This document shows, piece after piece, positions 30,059 to 41,339 of a stretch of 64,000 nucleotides of DNA; the first letter of the stretch is position 1; each line of letters starts with the position of its first letter. The notes under the pieces are model-generated. The model saw nothing but the letters and a program-made list of their open reading frames with translations, did no database searches and had not been told where the DNA came from. Origin of the DNA: Notospermus geniculatus (Eukaryota; Nemertea; Pilidiophora; Heteronemertea; Lineidae); contig NMRB01001550.1 in NCBI GenBank assembly GCA_002633025.1, positions 71,008-135,007 on the forward strand, written 5' to 3'. Made by a program: the position numbers and the translations under genes.

Positions 30059-30208
30059 ACGGAGTGTATGGGTCGATTTCACAAAGAGTGTTCGAGACTT
30101 AGACGCGTGTAACTTCACTTAAATGCACGCACTTCCACCTGCATTTGACGAAGTTACACGCATCTAAGTCTTAAACACCCTTTGTGAAATCGGCCCATAC
30201 ACTCTGTC
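30059..30208. mobile_element. Palindromic MITE, GGGTCGATTTCACAAAG family
   Basis: Left GAGTGTATGGGTCGATTTCAC pairs with right GTGAAATCGGCCCATACACTC. Subterminal GACTTAGACGCGTGTAACTTC and GAAGTTACACGCATCTAAGTC also pair. The loop lies around 30120-30145. Confidence 0.85.
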
Positions 30209-30266
30209 GAAATCGGCCAGCTGTATGTTTAGTCACTGACATCATGATGGACCACAGCTGACCTAT

Positions 30267-30520
30267 GTGACCCGCTCTACCAAAAGTAGGCACTTGTAGC
30301 AACCGAGGAAAAGGTTAAATGGCCTTACAACGAAATAGCTGAAATGTACATGTGTGTTTCTGCAGGTTGACAATAGCAAAAATAGATTAAGCGAGCGATT
30401 ATCTATTTTTGACAAAGTGATAGTATAATAGACAGACAACAGTGATAATAATAGTTGAGTAAACAGATGACTGATGATGATCACTTGTGACAAGCACCTG
30501 CTTTTGGTGGAGGAGGTCAC
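30267..30520. mobile_element. Palindromic MITE, TAGGCACTTGT family, copy 2
   Basis: GTGACCCGCTCTACCAAAAG at the left pairs with CTTTTGGTGGAGGAGGTCAC at the right. The interior holds GGCCTTACAACGAAATAGC and AGTGATAATAATAGTTGAG, as in the copies at 35026 and 36383. Confidence 0.75.
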
Positions 30521-31739
30521 AAGTAGGTACCCACAAGTAGCGGCATCATGTTCTGTGTTTTTGCTGCCAATTTTTATCTGGTCGAATTCTTCACATCAGG
30601 TGATGATAAGGTATTTTAAAAAATTTTTAGACAACAACGCCCACCATTGTTTCAAATATATTCTAAATGCGCAGGATTTTGTAATTGTCTGACATAATTC
30701 AACAATGATATCAACATAATGATTAAAATAACTAGGTGGCAAATTGGCGTTTCCGATAGATTCATATGCGGTCACTGATTCATCCCATGTCAATCATAGT
30801 TGAATTCCCAGGTATCATAAATCTGACTGCTCAGGTGTTCAAAATGGTTAATTAATTTGATGACTACTCAAGTTCATTGTTGTGATTTCCTGACCTGAGA
30901 ATCGAGCATGCATGGCGGTATTGCGGCCAAGAAGGTGACCGTTTAGGACCAGAGGTTAGGGGTATGACACATCTTTAATAACCGGTCACACCCATTGGTT
31001 TTGAGATTTGCGCAAGCGTAATAGGGCAGTCAGTTTAGATTACAAATCCAGTGGTGCCGAACAGAATCTTCACATTCAAGTTTGGAAAGGTATCGCGTTA
31101 TCGTTATCGTCATGCTTTCATCTTTTTTTCAGTCCATTTATACTGGTGTGATATTGTTGGAATTTTCCATTAGATTAGCCATATATCCTGATCAGTTAGA
31201 CAGTATTCACTCATTGACCTGTCTTCACAGGCGTACTTTTTCAAGTGCACTGAAGTCCGACAAGGTGATCCATTGGAGTGCAGGAGCAAAAGTTGCAGTT
31301 TCTTTACGTCCAAGTGATCCGCATGGCTACATGTAGCTTGTGCCAATTACCGAGTTCAGTTTTGTCTATTCACAAATCCCGGGTAGTTTGAGTTTGCTGG
31401 TGTTTATGTTTTTTTAGGCCTAGGCCCAATTTCTCAAAAAGCTCTGGCTCGATCATTAAAGCTCTGGTTCAGGAGGATAAGGAGAGTTTTTGCCAGGCCT
31501 TGTAATGGTACCATTTGATTTGGGGAAAATCTGCCCTTATTATAGGCCCAAGTAGGCCTATGTGGACTAGCTCGCTTTCTGATTTTGAAGGGTGAGGCCG
31601 TTCATGTGTCCGATGAAAAGAGGCTTAGAGTCTAAGTAGGCCTATCCTTGCCTGCTGTTTTCAAACAATGTGCCTACTGGTAATCGAATTTTCATTTCTA
31701 TTTTTGCAGGAAACATATCAGTTGGACTTGGAGAAGACA

Positions 31740-31760
31740 ATGACCAGAGTGACGGTGTGA
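31740..31760 (+). promoter_or_regulatory. Short upstream ORF in the BAK 5' leader
   Basis: A six-codon ORF (ATG to TGA) lies 45 bp before the BAK start codon, in the same exon. Upstream ORFs of this kind can lower translation of the main frame; that effect is inferred, not shown. Confidence 0.4.
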
Positions 31761-31805
31761 ACTCAGGAAATTGTAAAATAGAACTTTTGTAGAGAAGCTT
31801 TAACC

Positions 31806-34800
31806 ATGGCCAGTAACGACGACGACCCAAACGACTTTGTACCGAGATTGCGATTGAGAGATGAGAATGCCCCACCACCGATTCCGGATAATGTGGAAAA
31901 TGTTGAGCGGGAGACCGAGGGCATCTTCCGCAGCTTCATGTTTCAAAGTTATCAGATGGAGATGAATACTGATGACATTGAGCAGATAGAGCAGACGCCA
32001 TCACTGCCGGAACTGACGAATTTCTCAGTGAACCCAATGAGGTAATTCTTGGTGTGGGATTGTCTTGTCAAACCCTGAGATATTTGCCCAGCAGCAGCAG
32101 CAGCAACCAAAAACCTACATGCAGGATTGCTTTTAGGTCGTTTCCTGCATTTAACTAGCCTCTGTGACTTGGTTCTTGCAAAAATGTGTAGCATGGGGTT
32201 TGTAAAAAAATGTGTTTGGTGCTGGATCAATTTTTGCCAGAATGTTACACACTGTCTAAATCAGTGTTTTCGTGATTAAGGAATGCTTCCTTGTGGAAAA
32301 CGTTGGTTAGATTCTAAGAATTGATGGACAGGCTGCAGGACAAATTTGTGGTTTACAGGACTCGCTTTCCATCTTCATGTGCAGTTCACCGTTTGGCTTG
32401 TGTATTTTGCTTTCATTGCACGACTCTTGTCAGCACTGGCTGCACATTGCTTTCTCACTGCCCACCTGCTTTTCCACCTTGTCGAGCCTTTCTGTAGAAA
32501 ATTAATGTCACACCAAAAGAAGCTAATTGTCTGCAAGCAGAAACTGTTAGTATTTAAAAAATCACTTTCAATCGCTGCTGAGCTGAGTCATGTAGAAACA
32601 GCGTCTGCCATTTCTGGACCCAGACATAACACATACCCACATATTCTTTGTGTGGTAGAAATGGTGATTTCCTTTGTAAATTTTCTCTAGGGGACCTTTT
32701 CTTCCTATGCCCCCCCCCACACAGCCCCATGAGCTCCATGCCCCTCTGCGCAGGACAGTTAGCTAGCATGCAGGTCACACTTTCATTGCTTTAGTTGTTA
32801 GATGTGGCATGGTGCATAGTTATATATCAATTTTGTTCTTTTCAGCGTTATCCCCAAACCAGGGTAAAGCACCTTTTAGTTCTCTCTTACATTCCCTGTA
32901 GATACCCTTACTTGATACAAATCGGTGTCCACGCCCATCAGGGTTTCCGCCAGAAAAAAATACTTAGGGGGGCACAATCCGGGTGCCTCCAGCCGAAGTG
33001 GGGAGTCTGGGGGCCCTCCCCTGAAAAGTTTTATTCCAGAAGCCGGGAGATGCATTTTCCAAGCATTTCAGAGTTTAAAACTTCCTGGCCCATATTTTCA
33101 AAGCTGTTTTAACGCTAAAATGCATTTTAGTGCAGCACTTGCATGCATATAAGCATGCAAGTGCTGGACTAAAATGCATTTTAGCGTTAAAACAGCTTTG
33201 AAAATATGGGCCCCTGTGTTCAGATCTTTGTTTGACTGGTGTATCTCTTAAAATAAAAAGGGCAATGTAAAGACAATACTCTGCAATTATAAGGGGGGCA
33301 GCCCCCTTCAGATCAATGAAGGGGGCTCCAGCCCCCCCCCCCCCCCGTGCCCCCTCTGGCGGAAACCCTGCCCATGGTTGTATAGATGAGAGGTGGACCC
33401 ATATGGTTTCTCTATGGGTCTGTCAGTTGGCTGAAGTTTCGCTCTGCATGAATGCTTCTGGATGTACATTTCATGGCTTTGTAAAGAACTTCTCTGTAGC
33501 TGATGCAGTAGAAGAGCAGTGTATGACATTTGACTATGCCCCTATTGCTGATGCAGTAGAGTAGTGTATGATATACTACTCAAAAAAGTTTATAAGGACC
33601 ACTTTTCTCATGACTCAGAATTCTGTTTCAGGCATTGCTTCAGAACACATTATGCAACAACTGAAATCTACCACTATGTCATTCATCACAGTTTGTTTGA
33701 GGTCATTCAGGACAGTTATATCATACCATTTTCAGCTGTAATAACTGTCATATGAAAATGTTGTGCACAAATTAAGAAGTGGTCCTAACTTTTTTTGAGT
33801 GGTGTATTTGACTGCAGCCATGACAGCTACCCCTCCTGCCATACCTGCACTTAATCCTTTTGCGACTGCATCATTTTGGGTAATAATAAATACGCCATAG
33901 TTTGAAAAGTTGATGCAACTTCGTCATGACATTGTGAATGACAGAGATGGACACCACATGATCCGTTATAAAAGGGTTAAGCGAGCGCCCCTGAAGCTCT
34001 TGAAAAACTTGCCTAAGAAATGACTGTTGTACTTCTTCGTTCTCATTCGGGGAACCGGAAGAGCCTTCCCTCCCTAGCCATATAGCAAATGATCCCTTCT
34101 TTACGATTTCAGATGAGATCATCCTCCCATAGCAGGGCTTCCGTCCTGTTGCGTGTTGGATGAAGGAGAGGAAGAAGTCCCTGCTGTGGGAGGATGGACT
34201 GCCATCAAATGTGGTGATACGTCGTCCTGAAGAAATCAGGTCCTTGTATAGCATCACTCCCAAGCTTACACAAATACACCGTGCGTGTGAGATTAGGAGC
34301 GATGCTAAGAGGACCTGATTTCTTCAGGATGCTTGTGGTACCGCTGTGGAACAGGACCAGATCTTACAGAAATTTCAACAACATTTCAGCCCTGCGAACT
34401 TTTAGGCTAAAGCTGCATGTCAAAATCTTTTGAATTCGTTTGTTCTGCTCTGCATCGTAGTTTGAAAGAAATCTCTATGTGCAACGAGGCGGATCCAGAA
34501 GTAGACATCATGCCACCTGTACGTCTCTGATTCCGCTATGAACTTCCTCTTTCACTTTCAGGCATGTCATGGTCAATTCAGATACTTGAACCCTGGGCGA
34601 TATCCAAGTGGCATGGTCCATATTGTATACAATACAAATGACAAAAAGAGTCCCAAAATTCAGTGGTCAAATAAACTGTTCTCGAATTGATGTAAATGAA
34701 CAAACTTCTGCGCACTTACGCCGAAATCTCAACCACAACCTTGGTCTGAAACTGAATGACGTTACGCAGACAACCTCACGACAGTGACTTCGAAGACGTT

Positions 34801-37800
34801 CTGTCAGACTCGACCATTGCTGAATCATGGATGGCGTCACATCAGCTGGTTTCAGATCGAGATTCTGGTTGAGATTTCGGCGGAAGTGCGCACATCTGCG
34901 AATTCGAGAATCGTCTATTGCCGTCTTTTGACTGTTTTGCCATTTCTTCAAAACGGTAGAAATATTTTCAGTCGTCCGTCCGTGTCTTTGGTCGTTTGCT
35001 GTCTTATTGAGAATCCATAGAAAATATGACCCGCTCCAGCAAGAGCGGTCGCTTGTCACAACTCTGAGGAAAGGGTTAACGGCCTTAAAACACAATGGCT
35101 GAAATGTACACAAGTAATGTATGTCTGTGCACTTGTAAAAGTAGTGGACAGCAGTGATAATAGTTGACTAATTAAAATGCCAGTGATGATCACTTGTGAC
35201 AAGCACCTACATTTGATAGAGTGGGTCACAAATCGATTTTGGAGATTAAATGTTTTCTGCGTTGTCAATAGTGAGCTTTCGCAAGCGCCCGTTTAGGCCC
35301 TACGACTACGTTTATCTATTGTGTGAGTGCACCCAAACAATAGATAAACGTAGTCGTATGGCCTAACCGGGCGCTTGCGAAAGCTCACTATTTATTAGAG
35401 TTTTCGCCTACCGGTACATTTAGGTTTCGATTTTCTTTTGAGTATTGAGCCTGAGTGTACCCAAACTATAGATAAGCGGAGTTGTTAACTAATCCAGCCA
35501 TTACGAAAACTCACTAATATGACCACTAGACCAGTATACTTGCAATGCAATATACTGAACTGTTTGTCTTTTTACCATCAGCTTCAGGAGTTAGGCTATA
35601 GCTCCATTTACGCTACAGAAAAGAGAACTTTCATCGTGCTCTGTCCGGACCAAGCACGGTTCGGTACAATTATTGCCAAATTATTGTAAACAGGTCAAGC
35701 CAGCTTGTCCTAGTACCAAATGGCAGTGTCATTGGGCCTGTCCGGATTGAATTCCAAAGCAGGCTTGGTCCGGGTTGAGCTTGGCACGCTTCGAGCTCGG
35801 CACGCTTTAACCAGGCTAGTGTAAAAGGGGGCTATACTCTAGATAATATCTGTGTAAATTACTTGCACAGTATTCCTTCTGGTCACGTGATCTTACCTTC
35901 ACCACAAAATGAGCCATACAAAAGCCAATGCAGAAGACTATCCATCCAGTGGTTGCAGGATCTTTTGAGTTGTGATGATGCCATTTGGATTGATCACGGG
36001 TTTGATGCACCAAAGGATTGTCCTCGCAAGTTCAAACTTGAAGATTCTTGTCTCTTTTCCAGTCAAGCATCAGACATTGGCCGACAACTTGCCATCATCG
36101 GAGATGACATCAACGAGCGACACAAGAGAACGTTTGATTTCATGATCCGTCAGCTGAAGGTCAAAGGGCCAGAGATTGCATATGAAGCTTTTGCCCGTAT
36201 TGCGAGAAGGTATGCTGTGTTTGTCGTACAGGACGATAGAAATGTTGCTGAAAATACAATGGGTCGTATTTTAGAACGTTCCTTAACGTTAAGGTCGACC
36301 TTAAGTCTATTGTAAAACCATCGAGAACAATAGATTTAAGGTGGACCTTAATGTTAAGGAACGTTCTAAAATACGACCCCAATATGTAATCCGATGTACC
36401 GGTAGCAAAAGTAGGCGCATGTCTCAGCCAAGGAAAGGGTTAACAGCCTTACACCACAACAGCTGAAATGTCTCTCTCTGCAGGTTTACAATAGTAGTGG
36501 ACAGCAGTGATAAAAGTTGAGTAAACTGATGACCGATGATGATCACCTGCGACAAACATGCGCCTACTTTTGCTAGATCAGGTAACATACGGACCATGCT
36601 TTGTCATGTTGGCGAAACATGGAATAATAATAATTATTGGATACTAAGAGCAGTTTCCTGGAAATCGGAGCCTTCTTGCTATCTTGCTGATCAGGGGCCT
36701 GTTTCAAAAAGTGTTAAGCTCATGGTACCTTTAACCAAATGGATGCAATGGTGCCATTAGCTTAAAGAAGCCTGTGCATTGAAATTTTACTTCCTCAAAA
36801 GAATTTGCTGTGGAGATTTCTTCAGTCAGTGCAAGAAGTGACTTCACAATTCTTGCCTTCAGATAGATTTATGAGTTTACAGAATTTTTCTCTTCATTTC
36901 TAGATTATTTGATGACGAAATAAACTGGGGGCGAATAATCACATTGTTGGTTTTCGGATACCGAATGGCCGTCAATGTGTTGACAAAGGGTGTCCGTGGA
37001 TTCTTTGCGAAAATTGTTTCATTTGTTGTGGACTTTATTGTAAAAGAAAAAATTTCAAAGTGGATAGCTGATCATGGTGGTTGGGTAAGTATGATGCCAG
37101 TTGGATCTTCATCCCCCAAAGCATGGTACGGTAAATGTCTGAATTTGGAAATGTCCTTGCCTTATATGTACCAGTACCCTGTAGGCCCTAGTAAGACTGA
37201 GAGGTAGAAGTGTTTGTGTGAAATCTTTGGCCAAAAAAGCTATGGCCACATCAGCATTTGTTGAAAATTCCTGTTACCTTGCCTAAAAACCTGGGCCCAT
37301 ATTCATGAAACCTTGCTAGCTTACATGTAATTGGTTGCTAGTGTTGTACATTGGCCTGTACAAACTGGGTAATTTAGTACCCCGTAAGTAACTAAGCGTA
37401 GCAAGGTTTCGTGAATACGGGCCCTGGATGCTAGTTTTGTCAAGTTTATGTCCTTTGCTGAGATCATATACGTAATGGTCGTGGAGACTGCATTACTAGA
37501 GCCATCCCTGTACCATCCCAGTTTGCATTCATCCCTCCCCTCTGGAGGTGGGGGGGGGGGGGCTGTCCTCCCTGTAATTTGCCCAGGACTTTTCTCCCTC
37601 TAGTCACTGGCATGACTGCGGCAGTTTGATCTGGCAAAAAATATACAATAACAATAGAATGAACCTGTGAAAAGTTCATCATGGCCAGCCCTTGTTGCTC
37701 CTCACAAAGCGGCGAGACTTCTTGCTGCAGGCAACCCCGGGATAATGCCAGCAAAACTGGCATTGTTTGCCTGACAAAGAGCGTGGCACGTTTCTAGGAA

Positions 37801-40800
37801 ATCATTGCTCATTATTTGAGTGGCTGCAGCGATGAATGAGGTTTTTTGAGTTTTGAAAACGTGACACTTGAGAGTCGAGTGTCGGATCGATATTTTCATT
37901 GAAGGATGAGTTATTTTTGTATCCAGTTAATGTCAAAATATGTTCGGGGTTTTATCGCAGAAACACCTGTGTCACTGATATGGTGAATGGTAGATGACAC
38001 TTCTGGAACAAAAAAATCATGGTCCCTTCGCAGTTTTGTGTCAGGGTCATCATTGCTGTGTCAATATCACAAGGAAAGTCTTATCTTTTATTGTGAAATC
38101 TCTACCCGCACCTATTGTGTACGTGTGATGAAGCACGTCGTTACGGATGACTTTTCAAGAACCAATCTTGTTACATTTGATGTCTGGTAGTCCTGTTTAA
38201 CCTCATGACTAAGGACACCTTTGCTAAGGCTTTATGCTGCTGTCTTCCTGATAAATTGAGAGGTGTCCTGACTTTATTGGTAAAACTAAGTAGGGAGGTT
38301 GAGATCAGCGACTTATCACAGATCCTTCGTATACGCAACGAGGACAAATTTTGTGTACATTTCCATCCGTATACGTATAAGGATCCGTGATAAGTCGCTG
38401 ATCTCAACCTCCCTAATATATCCAATTTGGGACTGAAGTTGGAGGATGTCCTTCGCGGGCGTGGATGTGTCTACCTGATAGCAGTCACGAGTCAACTTCA
38501 GGAGATTTCATCATACAGCACACCTTAAATCAAATCAAATCTTATAAATTGAGGACTGATCGATGCAGCATGACAGTATTGCCCAGATAGACCTAAGACT
38601 TTGTTTATGACCCACTCTGGCAAAACCAGCGCATGTCGCTCAGAAGGTGAGCCTCAACGAACTAAGATGACACCAGGAGAGAATGGAAGAAATAGATTGT
38701 TTCAGATTTGATAATAGAGACAATATTGAAACTAACAAACATTTGGTCTCAACCTGCCAGATAAGAGCGACATGTGACTGGTTTGGTGTGACGGGTCACA
38801 TTTAGGTTATGATTCTCTAAATCTTGAGTATACCCACACAATAGATAAACGTAGTCGTAGTCATTGGCCTATATGGGCAGTTACGAAAACCTGCTGAAAT
38901 GTTTTGCAAACATATCTATTTGAAATAACGAAACCTGGATCAACTGATCACTTGTACAATGGCAATGCAAACATGCAGCAAGTGCATGTGGCATTGAAAC
39001 ATCAATTCGTGGCATAAATAACCATTATAGGATGAATCTTGACGAGTTCCAAGAAATTCATGTTCGCGTTAGCGTACAAATCAATAATGGAATCGCTCCA
39101 ACCAGGAAACGTGTGTGTATTGTAAAATCGTAGAGTGGCTTCACTGGTGTTCGTTATGACTCAATGCGCACGTGGCGTTAGCCAATCAAAATCCGTTATG
39201 CTGGGATCTTTACCCGGGGATCTTCTGTGCCATTCTGTAAAAACATAACTCATCTGCGCAGTTAGTGTTTGTAGGATTTTTCTGAATGATTCTACGCAGT
39301 TGGCTGATCATGAAGCAAGGACAAGGTCACATTGTTTTTGTGAATGGTGGATCAAGGATGGTTTACGTTCTGACAGCCAGGTTTTGATAAACTTGAATGA
39401 GATGAGAGTCATCCTGGAACAGCTGAATCTGTTTGTCATAAAACAAACCAAGTGGATTCATTTGAATTTTTCTGAATGAATTCCGGCAGATGAATAAATG
39501 TTTACACCTACAGTTATGAATCATTCCCATCTGGTTTAACTTTGAAGAATTTTGCTTGTAAGCATATTGAACATTAATATAACTTCATAGGATGATTGAT
39601 TATGGATATCCCATTGTTTTCGGGAGGTCAAAGTTGAGTTTTGATTAAATCTTAGGACATCTTCAGAAATACAGTTATCCTATTCGGAACAAGGATGGCA
39701 AAACACTGAAAAAACTCCTGTGGCTAAAAAGGGGAATCCCACATTTTTATCTTTCCAAAAAATTTGGTTGTTGAGGATTTTGACCATGAATGAAGTCCTA
39801 GGCAGGCTTTCGCAGAAGCACAGATTGGGATTGATTCGGATGTGACCATTGTATGGAGGCTGCGTGCTAGAAAATAGTCAAATATTTACTGCTGAATGCA
39901 ATGTGAAATGCACAAGTGTGGAGGCACTGGCCAAAATCAAGATCGGCGTACCGGTATCAGATTTAGTGAAATCCAAGACAGTTCTCAGATAAGCTAAAAA
40001 ATTGGTAGTAAATAATTGGGATCTTTTTTGAGGGAGAACACGTACCTATTCATGCACCAGTACATGTACCTCTTATTGTAAAGTGCTTTCTTTGGCAGTT
40101 GTACTATAGTATAAATCATATGACTTATCTGTGTTAAGTAGTAGGCAGTGCATCATTCTTATTAATGGGAAAGCTACAATGAATAATCTCACTTCCGGGT
40201 TAGAACTGCAAGGTGGTCTTAATAATGATACGATGTACTTTATGTGCTGTTGATTTCTCCCTGCATCTGACTGCACATGTGCCAGATGCAGCAACGTCAT
40301 GTACTTTAGGGTATAAACAGAGCATCCGTCATGCCCGTGGCTTATGGTCTAAAGTAAATTGTTGTTCCATTGCATGCCACGTTATTGTTAATATCAGCAT
40401 CATTATCCTGATAAATGGAAACGCACCATAGCCACCTCAAGGTGATGCTGTATTGAAACTGCCATTATCAATGCTCTTGTTTTTTCGTGTCACTGATCAA
40501 AGGCTGCATATTGATGAGTTCCTGGAAATGTTTCCCGCGCGCTGGCTTTCTCAATGTCAATATGTCACTTGAGGCAGCGTATGTGCTGGTCGTGATGGAT
40601 TGGGGGGGGAATGTGATTCACATTCATTCAGTAATTCCCAACATCATTATGACTCTTTGAATGGGCTTGATCTCTTTGTTTTAGGTCGAATAGTTCAAAA
40701 TCACTCTCTGTATTGACAACATGATTAAGCTCAGTAGGTTCTGGTTATTATACATATACGAAAATACAGCAGGGTTTCTAGTGGCCTTGATGTTGAGACA

Positions 40801-41226
40801 AGAGTTGGTTGACAGTAAACTAGAACTGAAATGACCCATCCTCCCCAAAATATGGGGCCTCACTGGAATTTGCTAGCTAAATACTTAGCAGAAGACCTCA
40901 AGTTTGCCTTCTTTTCTTGGGAACATTTTGCCACCATGGATTTAGAGGTCTACGTGGGCAGTACGGTAAATATAAATGCTTTTACTTGAATTTTGCAGTA
41001 CAAATGCACAAGGCAATGCTGTACAAATCTGAAGTAAAAGCATTTGCTTGTCTTTATTCACATGACCCGATATCATTCAGCATCTTATTTTAACGTTTCC
41101 CCTGTTCCTTTTCAGATTGCCTCCCTGCGCTACGTCCCGGAGAGTATAGGACCTGGCACGTTAGTTACCATTGGTGTTCTTGCATTCATCACAATAGGTG
41201 TCGCTGTCTGGTTTTCCAAGCGATGA
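31806..41226 (+). CDS. BAK1: BAK-type multidomain pro-apoptotic BCL-2 family protein
   Basis: Four coding exons: 31806-32041 (the exon begins at 31710 with 5' UTR), 35871-36209, 36904-37084 and 41116-41226 (TGA), giving 288 aa in continuous phase. BH3 at about residues 149-160 reads GRQLAIIGDDIN, essentially the vertebrate BAK BH3. BH1 near 199-213 contains NWGRIITLLVFGYRM. BH2 near 245-252 reads WIADHGGW. A C-terminal hydrophobic anchor (about 266-284) is followed by WFSKR, fitting insertion in the mitochondrial outer membrane. Family role: after activation, BAK oligomers permeabilise the outer membrane and release cytochrome c. The N-terminus is acidic and longer than in vertebrate BAK (288 versus about 211 aa), with an insert before BH3. 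The first ATG is followed by MASNDDDPNDF. BAX is less likely because of the BH3 and BH2 wording. Confidence 0.95.
32939..33370. mobile_element. Foldback element with a second palindrome nested inside
   Basis: The outer ends CAGGGTTTCCGCCAGA and CTGGCGGAAACCCTG are inverted copies. Inside, 33087-33212 is an independent near-perfect palindrome beginning GGCCCATATTTTCAAAGCTG. Outer-element G/C-rich sequence lies on both sides of the inner element, which implies the inner one inserted later. Confidence 0.75.
33087..33212. mobile_element. Near-perfect palindromic MITE, GGCCCATATTTTC family
   Basis: Arms of about 60 bp (GGCCCATATTTTCAAAGCTG pairing with CAGCTTTGAAAATATGGGCC, then TTTTAACGCTAAAATGCATT and its complement) meet around GCATGCATATAAGCATGC. 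So few mismatches suggests a young insertion. Confidence 0.9.
33574..33806. mobile_element. Mariner-like MITE with ACTCAAAAAAGTT ends
   Basis: Left end TACTACTCAAAAAAGTTTAT; right end AACTTTTTTTGAGTGGTGTA. Subterminal AAGGACCACTT and AAGTGGTCCT pair. Outer TA dinucleotides fit TA target-site use, typical of Tc1/mariner. There is no transposase frame. Confidence 0.75.
33871..34263 (-). other. Unrecognised 130-codon open frame in a BAK intron
   Basis: Longest open frame in this intron. It encodes a Ser/Arg/Phe-rich protein with no motif I recognise. Part of its DNA (about 34220-34335) is an inverted repeat around GAAATCAGGTCCT / AGGACCTGATTTC, which suggests transposon-derived sequence rather than a host gene. 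No splice sites or neighbouring exon support it. Confidence 0.2.
34670..34925. mobile_element. Palindromic MITE, CCGCCGAAATCTCAACC family, copy 2
   Basis: Same arms and internal order as 11284-11545: ACTTACGCCGAAATCTCAAC at the left, GGTTGAGATTTCGGCGGAAG at the right, then GCGAATTCGAGAATCGTCTA at the end in both copies. Confidence 0.8.
35026..35230. mobile_element. Palindromic MITE, TAGGCACTTGT family, copy 3
   Basis: ATGACCCGCTCCAGC at the left, AGAGTGGGTCACA at the right. The interior shares GGCCTTAAAACACAATGGC and AGTGGACAGCAGTGATAATA with the other members. Confidence 0.75.
35268..35391. mobile_element. Palindromic MITE, GAGCTTTCGCAAGCGCCCG family
   Basis: Left ATAGTGAGCTTTCGCAAGCG and right CGCTTGCGAAAGCTCACTAT are perfect inverse copies. 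Inner ACGACTACGTTTATCTATTG pairs with CAATAGATAAACGTAGTCGT. Decayed relatives follow at about 35400-35515 and 38820-38895. The ends resemble the elements at 50814-50939 and 59817-59946. Confidence 0.9.
36261..36379. mobile_element. Palindromic MITE, GGGTCGTATTTTA family, copy 2
   Basis: Almost identical to 15063-15185, with better-preserved ends (GGGTCGTATTTTAGAACGTT pairing with AACGTTCTAAAATACGACCC). It starts 51 bp downstream of the donor of BAK coding exon 2. Confidence 0.9.
36383..36589. mobile_element. Palindromic MITE, TAGGCACTTGT family, copy 4
   Basis: Follows the preceding MITE with only a few bases between. GTAGCAAAAGTAGGCGCATG at the left pairs with CATGCGCCTACTTTTGCTAG at the right. 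The interior has AGTGGACAGCAGTGATAAAA. Confidence 0.8.
37293..37424. mobile_element. Palindromic MITE, GGGCCCATATTCATGAAAC family
   Basis: Left GGGCCCATATTCATGAAACC pairs with right GGTTTCGTGAATACGGGCCC. Inner CTTGCTAGC and GTAGCAAG pair. Ends are similar in wording to the 48091-48299 element. Confidence 0.85.
38292..38414. mobile_element. Palindromic MITE, AGGGAGGTTGAGATCAGC family
   Basis: Left AGGGAGGTTGAGATCAGCGA is the perfect reverse complement of right TCGCTGATCTCAACCTCCCT. The pairing continues through CTTATCACAGATCC / GGATCCGTGATAAG. It is embedded in a copy of the ACCTCTCT/GGACA repeat. Confidence 0.9.
38608..38801. mobile_element. Palindromic MITE, GTGACCC family, copy 2
   Basis: Ends ATGACCCACTCTGGC and ...GTGACGGGTCACAT. 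The interior matches 4178-4374 (AGATGACACCAGGAGA, GAAATTGA/GAAACTAA, CAACCTGCCA, GAGCGAC). Confidence 0.8.
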
Positions 41227-41339
41227 TGTATTTGGATGTCGGAGTGGAAGGCATGAATACGAATCGTGACCCCCCTCCCCAGGGACAGAAATGGACTGTT
41301 TGAGCAGTGAATTTGACAGAATTTTGTAATGTTGATGAT

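Larger units (their letters stand above)
25046..31709 (+). other. Putative intron 1 of the BAK gene
   Basis: No supported coding exon. Contents: CAG triplets at 28552-28569, a dispersed repeat at 27930-28115, a degenerate copy of the 41340-41530 repeat at 29270-29400, an inverted pair at 29660-29842, and MITEs at 30059-30208 and 30267-30520. A minus-strand open frame at 26029-26352 has no recognisable family. Confidence 0.4.
32042..35870 (+). other. BAK intron between coding exons 1 and 2
   Basis: Contains CAG triplets (32091-32106), a nested foldback at 32939-33370, a mariner-like MITE at 33574-33806, a minus-strand ORF at 33871-34263 and three palindromic MITEs at 34670-34925, 35026-35230 and 35268-35391. 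It also holds an inverted pair around 35600-35830 (TAGCTCCATTTACGCT versus AGTGTAAAAGGGGGCTA). Confidence 0.6.
37085..41115 (+). other. BAK intron between coding exons 3 and 4
   Basis: Four kilobases without a recognisable exon. It contains the palindromes at 37293-37424, 38292-38414 and 38608-38801, a dispersed-repeat copy around 38190-38460 into which the 38292 palindrome is set, a G run near 37552, and a decayed copy of the 41340-41530 repeat at 39835-39945. Confidence 0.6.

Noticed and set aside
35863-35870. ATG at 35863 as a start for a shorter BAK
   Set aside because: It precedes the acceptor ending at 35870, so it is intronic. The frame is entered by splicing from 32041.
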